From NCBI GenBank assembly GCA_027035825.1, contig JALVTX010000064.1, positions 1-10,705 of the forward strand: a stretch of 10,705 nucleotides of DNA. Reading direction: 5' to 3'. The DNA is from Mariprofundaceae bacterium (GTDB lineage Bacteria > Pseudomonadota > Zetaproteobacteria > Mariprofundales > Mariprofundaceae). Both the position numbers and the translations under genes were made by a program. Shown here piece by piece: positions 1 through 9,265 of the stretch (positions within the stretch are counted from its first letter, which is position 1; each line of letters starts with the position of its first letter). The notes under the pieces are model-generated. The model ran no database searches, was not told the origin of the DNA, and was given only the letters and a program-made list of their open reading frames with translations.

Positions 1-785
1 GCGCCCTGCTCTACCGCGTCCACCCGGCGCCGGAGCGCGAATCCATCGAATCGCTGAACGAGTTCCTCAAGCCCTTCGGCATCTTCGTGCGCCTGCCGAA
101 GGCCGGCGAGAAGGACGCGCGGGTGCGGCCGGGCGACGTGCAATGGGTGCTGGAGAAGTCCGAAGGCAAGCCCTACAGCCACGTGCTGCACCGGCTGGTG
201 CTGCGCTCGATGCAGCAGGCGCGCTACACCACCGAGAACGAGGGCCACTTCGGGCTCGCCTACCCGACCTACTGCCACTTCACCAGCCCCATCCGGCGCT
301 ACGCCGACCTCACCGTGCACCGGCGCCTGAAGGCGCTGTTGCGCAAGCAGAACCCGGATGCGATGCAGCCGGCCTCGGAACTGGCGGAAATCGGCCTGCA
401 CGTCTCGGTGCAGGAGCGCAAGCAACAGCGCGCCGAATGGGACACGCAGGCCATGCTGGCCGCGCTCTACCACGAAAAGGACGTGGGCAAGACCATGCCG
501 GCCATCATTTCGGGCGTCACCAAGCGCCGCATCTTCGTGGAGCTTCAGCCGACGCTGGCCGAGGCGGCGCTGGACGTGGACGATCTGGGCGGCATGTTCG
601 AGCTGGACGAGACGCGGCATCGCCTCCACGCCCGGCGAGGCGGCGCGAGCCACGGCCTCGGCGACCGGCTCATGGTCGTGATTGACTCGGTCGATCCCGT
701 GCGCGGGCTGATCCGCGCCCGCATGGCGGAAGAAGCCGCCGAGCGGGACATCAGCGGCGCCAGAACTCCGGCACGAGCAGAATGA
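1..785 (+). CDS. rnr: Ribonuclease R, C-terminal part (5' end outside window)
   Basis: The open frame enters at base 3 and gives about 260 residues before TGA at 783-785. The product is a processive 3'-5' exoribonuclease of the RNase II/R (RNB) family that degrades structured RNA in the cytoplasm. The visible part holds the end of the RNB catalytic domain: an LYRVHPAP segment, then HFGLAYPTYCHFTSPIRRYA followed by DLTVHRR, the family's most recognisable motif. A C-terminal S1 RNA-binding domain follows (from about MPAIISGVTKRRIFVEL to VDPVRGLIRARMAEE). The catalytic aspartates would lie upstream of the window. The tail after S1 is short, unlike the long basic tail of the E. coli enzyme. The last 35 bases overlap the convergent trkH gene. 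The family call is firm; separating RNase R from other RNB exonucleases relies on the S1 domain and the spacing of motifs. Confidence 0.93.
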   Translation, partial: ALLYRVHPAPERESIESLNEFLKPFGIFVRLPKAGEKDARVRPGDVQWVLEKSEGKPYSHVLHRLVLRSMQQARYTTENEGHFGLAYPTYCHFTSPIRRYADLTVHRRLKALLRKQNPDAMQPASELAEIGLHVSVQERKQQRAEWDTQAMLAALYHEKDVGKTMPAIISGVTKRRIFVELQPTLAEAALDVDDLGGMFELDETRHRLHARRGGASHGLGDRLMVVIDSVDPVRGLIRARMAEEAAERDISGARTPARAE

Positions 786-2226
786 GGAAGGTGTAGATCT
801 CCAGCCGCCCGAGGATCATGGCCAGGGCCAGCACGGCCTTGGCCGCGTCCGGCAGGGTGGCGTAATTGTGCGCCGGCCCCACCGCCCCCAGCCCCGGGCC
901 GGTATTCGAGATGCAGGCGGCGGAGGCCGACAGCGCGGTGAGCAGGTCCACCCCGCTCCAGGCCACCATCGCCCCCACCACGAAGAAACTCGCCAGGTAC
1001 AGGATGGCGAAGCCCCATAGCGACTGGGACAACCCCGGCGTCAGCGCCCGATGGCCGATCTTCACGTGCATCACCGACCGCGGATGCACCAGCCGCAGCA
1101 GCTCGCGGCGCGCATGCCGAAGCAGCAGCAAAAAGCGCACCACCTTCATGCCGCCCGAGGTGGAGCCGGCGCAGCCGCCCACCAACATCAGCAACAACAA
1201 GAGCGCCACCGGCCCCGGCGGCCACTGGGCGTAATCGCCGACGGTGAACCCGGTGGTGGTGGCAATCGAGACCACGCTGAACACCGCCGCGTCCCAATCG
1301 CCATCCCCATGCGCGGCGAGCCCCAGCCCGGCGACGGTCGCCATCAGCGCCAGCCCCGCCAGCCAGAAGCGGAATTCCTCGTCGGCCAGATACATGGACA
1401 GCGACACTCCCCGCCGCATGGCCGCGAAATGCAGCGCGAAGTTCACGCCGGCGACGAACATGAAGAACGTGGCCAGCGCATGCAGCATCGGGCTGTGGAA
1501 CCAGCCGAAGCTCGCGTCATGGGTGGAGAAGCCGCCGGTGGACACCGTGCACATGGCGTGATTGACGGCATCGAACCAGTCCATGCCGGCCCAGCCATAG
1601 GCCAGGGCGCAGGCCGCCGTCAGCCCCAGATACAGCACCCACAGCGCCTTGGCCGTCTCCGACACGCGGGTGGTGAGCTTGTCCTTCACCGGCCCGGGCA
1701 CCTCGGCGCGCAAGAGCTGCATGCCGCCCGCGCCCAGAAACGGCATCACCGCCACCACCAGCACGATGACGCCGATGCCGCCCAGCCATTGCAGCATCGA
1801 GCGCCAGAACAGGATGGACGGCGGCATCCCGTCCAGCCCCGTCAGCACCGTCGCGCCCGTGGTGGTCAGCCCCGAGGCGGCCTCGAAGACGCCATCCACG
1901 AAACCGTGACAGACGCCCAGCAACCAGAATGGGATGGCGCCAATGAGCGACAGCAGCAGCCACGCCGCCGTCACGATGAGAAACGCCTCGCGGTGCCCCA
2001 GATGCCCGGGCGCGGGGCCGGCGAGCCGGGCCGCCAGCATGCCTGCCGCGACGACGGCCAGGCCCGTCCACGCGAACACGGCCGCATGGCCGCCGTGGTC
2101 TTCCAGCGCGACCAGGGCCGTGAGCAGCATGGCCAGGCCAAACAGCGCCGCCAGCCAGGCCAGCGTCCACGCCACGCCACGGATGCGAACGCCGGAATGG
2201 CCCGCGTGCATTGCGTTCACGCGCAT
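751..2226 (-). CDS. trkH: Trk potassium uptake protein TrkH, downstream copy (TrkH-1)
   Basis: This 491-residue inner-membrane protein is the K+-translocating subunit of the Trk system, close to the usual length of about 485. Its four filter-bearing repeats are visible: SGLTTTGATVL (118-128), TVSTGGFSTHD (227-237), SIATTTGFTVG (320-330) and CISNTGPGLG (438-447), each with the filter glycine. The intramembrane gating-loop region reads GCAGSTSGGMK (351-361), where its neighbour has GACAGSTGGGMK. Hydrophobic segments fill the rest. It is the last gene of the cluster, 13 bases after the other trkH. I chose ATG 2226 because a GAGG (2241-2238, overlapping the upstream stop codon) lies 11 bases before it; ATG at residue 6 has no such site. 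The second repeat reads STGG where the other copy has AIGG, a possible change in ion selectivity or conductance. The family call is certain; whether it carries K+ alone is inferred. Confidence 0.95.
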   Translation of the reverse strand: MRVNAMHAGHSGVRIRGVAWTLAWLAALFGLAMLLTALVALEDHGGHAAVFAWTGLAVVAAGMLAARLAGPAPGHLGHREAFLIVTAAWLLLSLIGAIPFWLLGVCHGFVDGVFEAASGLTTTGATVLTGLDGMPPSILFWRSMLQWLGGIGVIVLVVAVMPFLGAGGMQLLRAEVPGPVKDKLTTRVSETAKALWVLYLGLTAACALAYGWAGMDWFDAVNHAMCTVSTGGFSTHDASFGWFHSPMLHALATFFMFVAGVNFALHFAAMRRGVSLSMYLADEEFRFWLAGLALMATVAGLGLAAHGDGDWDAAVFSVVSIATTTGFTVGDYAQWPPGPVALLLLLMLVGGCAGSTSGGMKVVRFLLLLRHARRELLRLVHPRSVMHVKIGHRALTPGLSQSLWGFAILYLASFFVVGAMVAWSGVDLLTALSASAACISNTGPGLGAVGPAHNYATLPDAAKAVLALAMILGRLEIYTFLILLVPEFWRR

Positions 2227-2239
2227 GCCGGCGCGGGCC

Positions 2240-3688
2240 TCATTTGCGCCAGAACCCCGGCGTCAGCAGCACCAGGAACGTGAACACCTCCAGCCGCCCC
2301 AGGATCATGCCGAACACCAGGATGCCCTTGGCCGCGGCCGGCAGCCCCGCGTAAGTGGAAGCCGGCCCCACCTCGCCGAAACCGGGGCCGGTGTTGGTGA
2401 TGCAGGCGGCGGCGGCGGACGCCGCCGTCACCGGATCCACGCCGCTGAATGCGACCAGCGTGGCAATCAGCACGAAACCGGCCACGAACAGCACCGCGAA
2501 CCCCCACACCGTCTGCGTCACCGAGGCGTCCACCGCCTGGTCGCCCACCTTCACCGGCGACACCGCATGCGGGTGAATCAGCCGCCGAATCTCCCGCGCC
2601 CCCTGCCGGAACAAGAGCAGCACGCGCACCACCTTCATGCCGCCGCCGGTGGAGCCGGCGCAGGCGCCGATGAACATCGCCATCACGAACAGCATCATCG
2701 TGCCCGCCGGCCACGTCGCGTAGTCGCTGACCGCGAAGCCGGTGGTGGTGGCAATCGAGATGGTGTTGAACACGACCTCGTCCCAGCTTCCCGCGCCCGC
2801 GCCGACCACCACCATCAGCATCAGCAGCAACAGCGCGCCGCACCAGCGCGCGTAGGCGCGAAACTCGTCATCGCGCAGGTAGATGAACAGCGAGCGCGGC
2901 GAAAAGCCGCCCGACAGCGCCGCGAAATGCAGCGTGAAGTTGATGCCGGCCAGGAACATGAACAACGCCGCGATCAGCCGCAGGTGCGTGCCGGCAAACC
3001 ACCCGAAACTGGCGTCGTGCGTGGAGAAGCCGCCGATGGCCACCGTGCACATGGCGTGATTGACGGCATCGAACAGCCCCATGCCGCCCAGCCGGTAGGC
3101 GAGCGCGCACACCGCCGTCATGGCCACGTAGAGATACCACAGCACCTTGGCCGTCTCGGTGACGCGCGCGGTGAGCTTGTCTTTCACCGGGCCGGGCGTC
3201 TCGGCCTTGAACAGCTGCATGCCGCCAATGCCCAACAGCGGCATCACGGCCACGGCCAGGACGATCAATCCCATGCCGCCCAGCCATTCCTGCATCGAGC
3301 GCCAGAAGAGGATCGCACGCGGCAAGTGATCGAGGCCGGTCAGCACCGTCGCGCCCGTGGTGGTGAGCCCCGAGGCGGACTCGAACAGCGCATCCACGGG
3401 CGAGGCGATGACGCCGGCGGTCAGAAACGGCAGCGCCCCCAGCGCCGAGAGCAGCACCCAGGCCAGCGCCACGATGAGAAAGCCGTCCCGGTGCCCGAGC
3501 TGCGCCGGCGCCCCGCCGCCGGCCCGCATCAGCGCCAGGCCCGCCAGACAGGCGATAAGCCCGGCCTCGACGAACCGCCAGGCAAGCCCCCCGCCATCGG
3601 CCAGCGCCACCAGCGCCGGCGCCATCATGCCGGCGCCGAACAAGGCCGCCAGCACGCCCAGGGTCCAGGCCACCCCTCCGAGATGCAT
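2240..3688 (-). CDS. trkH: Trk potassium uptake protein TrkH, upstream copy (TrkH-2)
   Basis: This 482-residue TrkH-family transporter is almost exactly the usual length. The filter segments are SGLTTTGATVL (106-116), TVAIGGFSTHD (215-225), SIATTTGFAVS (311-321) and CITNTGPGFG (429-438). The gating-loop region is GACAGSTGGGMK (341-352). These match the canonical TrkH pattern more closely than the downstream copy does. Long stretches are shared with that copy, for example the region from the first filter through MQLF/MQLL and PGPVKDKLT, so the two arose by tandem duplication. It starts 9 bases after the trkA stop with only a weak TGAG upstream, so translation is probably coupled to trkA. Next to TrkA, it is the likeliest standard partner of the TrkA ring. 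Confidence 0.96.
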   Translation of the reverse strand: MHLGGVAWTLGVLAALFGAGMMAPALVALADGGGLAWRFVEAGLIACLAGLALMRAGGGAPAQLGHRDGFLIVALAWVLLSALGALPFLTAGVIASPVDALFESASGLTTTGATVLTGLDHLPRAILFWRSMQEWLGGMGLIVLAVAVMPLLGIGGMQLFKAETPGPVKDKLTARVTETAKVLWYLYVAMTAVCALAYRLGGMGLFDAVNHAMCTVAIGGFSTHDASFGWFAGTHLRLIAALFMFLAGINFTLHFAALSGGFSPRSLFIYLRDDEFRAYARWCGALLLLMLMVVVGAGAGSWDEVVFNTISIATTTGFAVSDYATWPAGTMMLFVMAMFIGACAGSTGGGMKVVRVLLLFRQGAREIRRLIHPHAVSPVKVGDQAVDASVTQTVWGFAVLFVAGFVLIATLVAFSGVDPVTAASAAAACITNTGPGFGEVGPASTYAGLPAAAKGILVFGMILGRLEVFTFLVLLTPGFWRK

Positions 3689-3697
3689 TGCCGGGGC

Positions 3698-5064
3698 TCA
3701 GAAGAACTCGAGGTGGACTTCAAACAGCTTCTCCACCGCCTGCAGCGAACGGCTGGGCGTGGCCAGCACGATGCGGTCATGCGCCCGGATGGCGGTGTCG
3801 CCGCGCGGAATGATGACCTCGCCGTCGCGCAGGATGGCGCCGATCAGCGTCTCCTTCGGCAGCTTCAGCTCGCTTAGCGGCACGTCCAGGATGTCGCTGG
3901 TTTCCAGCGCCTCGGCCTCCAGCACCTCCAGCGTGCCGTCGCCGAGCGAATACATGCCGAGAATCCGGCCCTTGCGGATGTGCGCCATCACCGTGGAAAC
4001 GGTGGTCAGCCGCGGCGAGATGGTGGCCTCCAGTCCCAGCTCCTTGATGAGATCGGAATAGATGGAGCGGTTGACCAGCGTCAGGATGTGCGGCACTTCG
4101 TACTTGCGGGCGATGAGGCTGGCCAGGATGTTCGTCTCGTCATCGTCGGTCAGGGCGATGAAGGCGTCCATCTCGCCGATGTTCTCTTCCTCCAGCAGCT
4201 CGCGGTCGAGCCCGTTGCCGGCAATCACCACCGCATGATCCAGGTGCTCGGCCAGCCAGTGGGCGCGCGCCTCGTCATACTCGATGACCTTCAGGTCCAC
4301 CCCCAGCGCCTCCATCTTCCGCGCCACGATGTAGCCGATGTGACCGCCGCCGACCACCATCACGCTGCGCCGCCCGCCCTCCTCGTGCGCCACGCCGGCG
4401 GCGTCGAGAAACACGTTCACATGCCGGCTGTCCATCGCCGCGTAAACGGCATCTCCGGCCAGCAGCACGGTGTCGCCCGAGGGTACGCGCCACTGCTGGT
4501 TGTGCTCGTGGGCGACGATGTTCACCGCATGACCGGTCATCAGTTCGCCGAAATCAGCCAACGACACGCCGGCCAGCTCGCTCTTGGGCGGAATCCGCAG
4601 CCCCACCAGCGTGATCCGGCCATCGGCGAACTCCTGCACGTCCGCCGCCGAGGCCACGCGGAAGCGTCGCACCACGGCGCTGGCGGCCTCCGTTTCCGGC
4701 GAGATGATGACATCGATCGGCAAATCGTCGCGACCGCACAGCTCCTCGCGCTGCACGTATTCGTGCTCGCGCACGCGAGCGATCTTCGTCGGCACCTTGA
4801 ACAGCGAGTGCGCCACCTGGCAGGCCAGCATGTTCACCTCGTCATTGGTGGTGGCCGCGATCAACAGATCGGCATCCTCGGCGCCGGCGCGCTCCAGCAC
4901 GCTGGGCAGCGAGGCGTGCCCGCACACCGTCTTCACGTCCATCGAGTCGCCGATGCGTCGCAGCAGGTCCGCGTCCCGATCCACCACCACCACGTTGGCG
5001 CCGTCCACCAGCAGGCGCCGGGCAATGTTCGAGCCCACCTCGCCCGCGCCCAGAATCAGCACGT

Positions 5065-5068
<4 letters not shown>
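3698..5068 (-). CDS. trkA: Trk system regulatory subunit TrkA
   Basis: This 456-residue cytoplasmic protein is close to E. coli TrkA (458). It forms the gating ring that binds nucleotides (NAD(H), ATP/ADP in the family) and opens or closes TrkH. It has two tandem RCK units. The first Rossmann domain begins with ILGAGEVGSN (G7, G9, G12), with an acidic D30 ending beta 2. The first RCK_C spans about 143-224. A second Rossmann domain starts at VMVVGGGHIG (237-246), and a second RCK_C covers about 372-453. Its ATG overlaps the ntrX stop as ATGA. A strong GGAGG (5078-5074) sits 5 bases before the start, so it should be well translated in its own right. Placement directly before two trkH genes supports the role. 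Nothing appears degraded. Confidence 0.97.
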
Positions 5069-6434
<1,366 letters not shown>

Positions 6435-6438
<4 letters not shown>

Positions 6439-8624
6439 GCGGCCTCCATCACATGCGCGGTCAGCGGCAAGGCCAGCCGGAAATGCGTCGGCCGCGCGGC
6501 CGAAAGCAGCGCCAGCTCGCCGCCATGCTCCTGGGCGATGCGCCAGGCAATCGCCAGCCCCAGCCCGGAGCCTTCCTCCTTGGTGGAATAATACGGTTCG
6601 AACACCTGATCCCGCTTGTCCTCGGCAATGCCCTCGCCCGTATCCTCGACATGGAAGCAGGCGCGATCGTCCGCCACCTCGGCCCAGACGCGCACCTGGC
6701 CGCCCGCCTCGCGGGTGGCGGCGATGGCGTTATCCAGCAGGTTGATGAGCACCTGCCGCACCTGGTCGGCATCGCACATGCAGGTGGCCTCGCCCGCGAA
6801 CGGCTCCACGGCGACGTTCGGATACGGCGCGTAAAGCTCGCCCATCTCGCGCATCAGCCGCGCCAGGCTCACCTCGCCGATGCGCGGCCTGGGCAGGCGC
6901 GCCAGGGTCGAGAAATCGGTGATCAGGCGCTGCAAGCGCTCCACCTGGCCGATGATGGTGCGCGTGCAGGCGTGGAACACCTCATCGTCGCCGACCTCGC
7001 GCGCGAACCGGCGCTCCAGCCGCTCCGCCGCCAGCTTGATGGGGGTGAGCGGATTCTTGATTTCATGCGCCAGCCGGCGCGCCACCTCGGCCCAGGCCCG
7101 GTGCCGCTGCGCCTCGGCCAAGCTGCTGACGTCGTCCATCACGATGAGATAGCCGGACAGCTCCTCCGCGCCCTCCACGCGCAACCGCACGCCGCGCGCC
7201 AGGATGTGCAGCGTCTTGCGGCCCACGGTCACGTCGAGCTCGCGCTGCAAGCGCTCCTGTTCCTGGTGCCTGAGCTCCTCGATGAACCGCCCCACCTCGT
7301 GCAGTCGCCCGTGGCACTGGCGCACCGCGTCCTTGCCCGGAATCCAGCCCGCCGGCAGCTGCAAGAGCTCCCGCATCGCTTCGTTGAGCAGCCTGATGCG
7401 GCCGTCATCGTCCAGCAGCAGCACCCCGGTTTGCAGGTTGGCCAGCAGGGTTTCCAGAATCTGCCGCCGCGCGCGGCTGCTGTTCAGCGCCTCGGTCAGC
7501 TCCTCCTGCGCCCGCTTGAGCGCCGCCACGTTCTCCCGCAGGCGGGCGGCCATGCGGTTGAAGGAACGCGCCAGCGAACCCAGCTCGTCGCTGGAGGTTT
7601 CGCTGATGGCCACGTTCAGGTCGCCTTCGGTGATGCGATGCAGCGCTCCGGCCAGGCGCCCGATGGGCGCGGTCAGCCGCCGGGCAAAGACGAGCGCCAC
7701 CACGCCCGCCACCATCACCACGAGCAGCGTAATCAGCAGCATGCCATGCATGAACAGCCCCTGGATGGCCTGCCGGTTGCGCTCCAGCTCCCGGTAGCTG
7801 CGGTAATCGGCCTCCACCGCGCGCGCATCATGCACCACGCCCGAGGGCAGCCGCACCTCGGCGCGCAGCAGGCCGACTACGCCGTGCGCGCCCTGGAGCG
7901 GCGCATACCCCACCACCACCTCGCGGTCGCCCTCTGTCTTCGGCTCGGTGATGACCCGCCCCAGCGTCATCGCCAGCTTCGCGTTCTCGTCCAGCCGGGC
8001 GTTCTCCAGGGCCTCCAGGCCGCTCTCCTCCACGCCGCCCAAGAGCTGCTCGCTGGGCCCGAACAACTGCAACCGCTGCCAGCCGGTGCGTGTCTGGATT
8101 GCCTCCAGCCGCCGGCTGAGCGCCGCATAGTCCGCCGGCGGCCCGAGCGCCTGGAGCAGTTCCGCATCGGCCACGTAGGCCAGCAAGTCGTGCTTGAGAT
8201 CGCTCTCCACGCGGCCATAGAAACCGCGCGCCAGGCTCAGGGCCCGATCCAGCAGCGTGTCCACGCGCACGTCGAACCAGACATTGAGCCCGCGCTCCAC
8301 CATCTGTGTGGCGGAAATCTGCACGATCATCGAGGGAATCAGCAGCATGCCGACCAAGGCCATCACCAGCTTGGCGCGCAAACGCGAGCCGGGGCGCGGC
8401 TCCTCGCGCTGCCGCCACAGCCGCCAGCCATAGTTCAACGCCAGCGCCGCCAGCGTCAGCATCAGCGCAATGTTGATCCAGGCCATCCACAGGCCGGGGC
8501 CATTCCGCAAGCCGCGCGGCCACGCCACCGCCACGCCCGCCAGCAGCAGCCCGGCCGCGACGAACGGCAGGATGCGCATAAGCCCCGGGCGCTTCATCGC
8601 CCCTGTCTCCGCTTCGGCGCTCAT
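6435..8624 (-). CDS. ntrY: NtrY-like membrane sensor histidine kinase
   Basis: This 729-residue inner-membrane kinase should phosphorylate the NtrX-like regulator encoded next. Three hydrophobic segments (about 17-36, 44-66, 84-104) lead to a periplasmic region of roughly 185 residues (105-288). A fourth segment (about 289-314) precedes a HAMP domain (about 315-368). A short coiled coil and a PAS domain (about 385-500) follow. The dimerisation and phosphotransfer box reads WAEVARRLAHEIKNPLTPIK, with H520 as phospho-acceptor. The ATP-binding domain has LLDNA (N632), DTGEGI (661-666), FEPYYSTKEEGSGLGLAI (675-692), all intact. A GAGG (8636-8633) overlaps the DUF4390 stop and lies 8 bases before ATG 8624. 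The signal sensed is not readable from sequence; NtrY homologues have been linked to nitrogen metabolism and to redox or envelope conditions. Confidence 0.95.
6443..6447 (-). promoter_or_regulatory. Shine-Dalgarno of ntrX
   Basis: GGAGG on the minus strand, 4 bases before the ntrX ATG and inside the last codons of ntrY. It confirms ATG 6438, which overlaps the ntrY stop, as the start. Confidence 0.7.
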
Positions 8625-8634
8625 GACAGCGGCC

Positions 8635-9201
8635 TCATGGCAACGAAAAGACGGCGCTCGCTTCCAGGCTGCCCCGCCCCAGCCAGGTCGCCAGCCAGCC
8701 GCGCGCGGCGTCGCCCTCGGTCTTGCGCGCCGTCACCGTCATCCGGTAGGGCCGCGCATGCTCCAGCAGGCTCCGGTCGAGCACGGGGAAGTGATCCAGC
8801 CGCACCAGGAAGCGCACCGCCTCGCGCACGTCGAACACCCGGCGGGTGATGCCGGTCGTCTCGTCCATCAGCAGCCAGCTTCGCGACACCAGATCGGGCC
8901 GAACCCGCCGCTTCACTGTCACCTCGGCCAGCGTGGCGTCCAGCCAGTAGCGGCGCACGGCCGCCACCTCGATGTCCCAATCCACCCCCACCTGGGTGCC
9001 CTCGCCCAGCACGCGGGCGATGCGCGCGGCATCGAAGTCGGCCCGGGCATCGCAGGCGATGACCTTGCCGGAGACATCGAGCTTCAAGACAATGCCGCCC
9101 GTCGCGGCCATGGCGGTCGCGGCCAGGCCCAGCCACAGCGCAAGCCACGACAGCGCCGTCGCAACCCGCCGCGGGAATCCCGAAGACAAGCAAGCTCGCA
9201 T
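8635..9201 (-). CDS. Exported DUF4390 family protein
   Basis: A 188-residue protein with a clear N-terminal signal peptide: RRVA, then a hydrophobic stretch (LSWLALWLGLAA), then AMA followed by A as the probable cleavage site. The mature part contains YWLDATLAEV, then SRSWLLMDETTGITRRVF, then RFLVRLDHFPVLDRSLLEHA and PYRMTVTARK, which fits the DUF4390 family. That family is often encoded just before ntrY homologues in beta- and gammaproteobacteria; its molecular role is unknown to me. Export plus the 10-base spacing to ntrY suggests a periplasmic partner of the kinase sensor region (inference). ATG 9201 is preferred because it begins a normal signal peptide. The frame also opens upstream at TTG 9252, but that has no ribosome site and would bury the signal peptide. 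ATG 9201 lacks a Shine-Dalgarno as well; see the promoter-like element just upstream. Confidence 0.85.
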   Translation of the reverse strand: MRACLSSGFPRRVATALSWLALWLGLAATAMAATGGIVLKLDVSGKVIACDARADFDAARIARVLGEGTQVGVDWDIEVAAVRRYWLDATLAEVTVKRRVRPDLVSRSWLLMDETTGITRRVFDVREAVRFLVRLDHFPVLDRSLLEHARPYRMTVTARKTEGDAARGWLATWLGRGSLEASAVFSLP

Positions 9202-9209
9202 CAGCCGAG

Positions 9210-9218
9210 AGTGTATCA
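9210..9218 (-). promoter_or_regulatory. Possible extended -10 promoter before DUF4390
   Basis: The minus strand reads TGATACACT, that is TG-N-TACACT, matching the extended -10 pattern with 4 of 6 hexamer positions. It ends 8 bases before ATG 9201. The -35 region 17 bases further up is poor (TTCTGC). If used, transcription would start at or within a base or two of the ATG, giving a leaderless or near-leaderless message for the DUF4390-ntrY-ntrX-trk genes. In GC-rich DNA such matches can arise by chance. Confidence 0.3.
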
Positions 9219-9265
9219 GCAGCCCGCCCGGCGCAGAAGGCCGGCGAGCCAAGAACAGGAGGCAA

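Larger units (their letters stand above)
751..3688 (-). repeat. Tandem duplication of the trkH gene, two diverged copies
   Basis: Two complete trkH genes lie head to tail, offset by about 1.5 kb. Similarity runs along the full proteins and is visible in the DNA: bases 1543-1576 equal 3041-3074 (34 identical bases), and 1841-1866 equal 3339-3364 (26 identical bases). Both identical stretches encode filter or pore-helix regions, where selection or gene conversion could keep them alike. The N-terminal thirds and C-terminal loops have diverged clearly, so this is an old duplication and not an assembly repeat. Confidence 0.85.

Noticed and set aside
735..759. Possible hairpin (GCCGC with GCGGC) near the rnr/trkH stops as a bidirectional terminator
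   Set aside because: Only 5 base pairs with a 14-base loop and no T-run on either strand; such pairs are common in GC-rich coding DNA.
751..3688. The two trkH genes as an assembly duplication
   Set aside because: The copies differ across their whole length, in length and in many residues, so they are real paralogues.
1934..3877. A 647-codon open frame on the plus strand opposite the trkH genes
   Set aside because: It is antisense to two clear TrkH proteins; the translation is dominated by His, Arg, Gln, Pro and Ala, typical of a GC-rich shadow frame, with no recognisable domain.
6453..8849. A 798-codon plus-strand open frame opposite ntrY
   Set aside because: It covers a complete histidine kinase with intact motifs on the other strand; the composition is that of a shadow frame.
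9228..9244. Hairpin CCGGC/GCCGG between the cyclase and DUF4390 as a terminator
   Set aside because: Five base pairs, no T-run afterward, so not enough to call a terminator; the cyclase may read through into DUF4390.
9202..9252. TTG 9252 as start of the DUF4390 gene
   Set aside because: No ribosome site before it, and it would add 17 residues ahead of a normal signal peptide.
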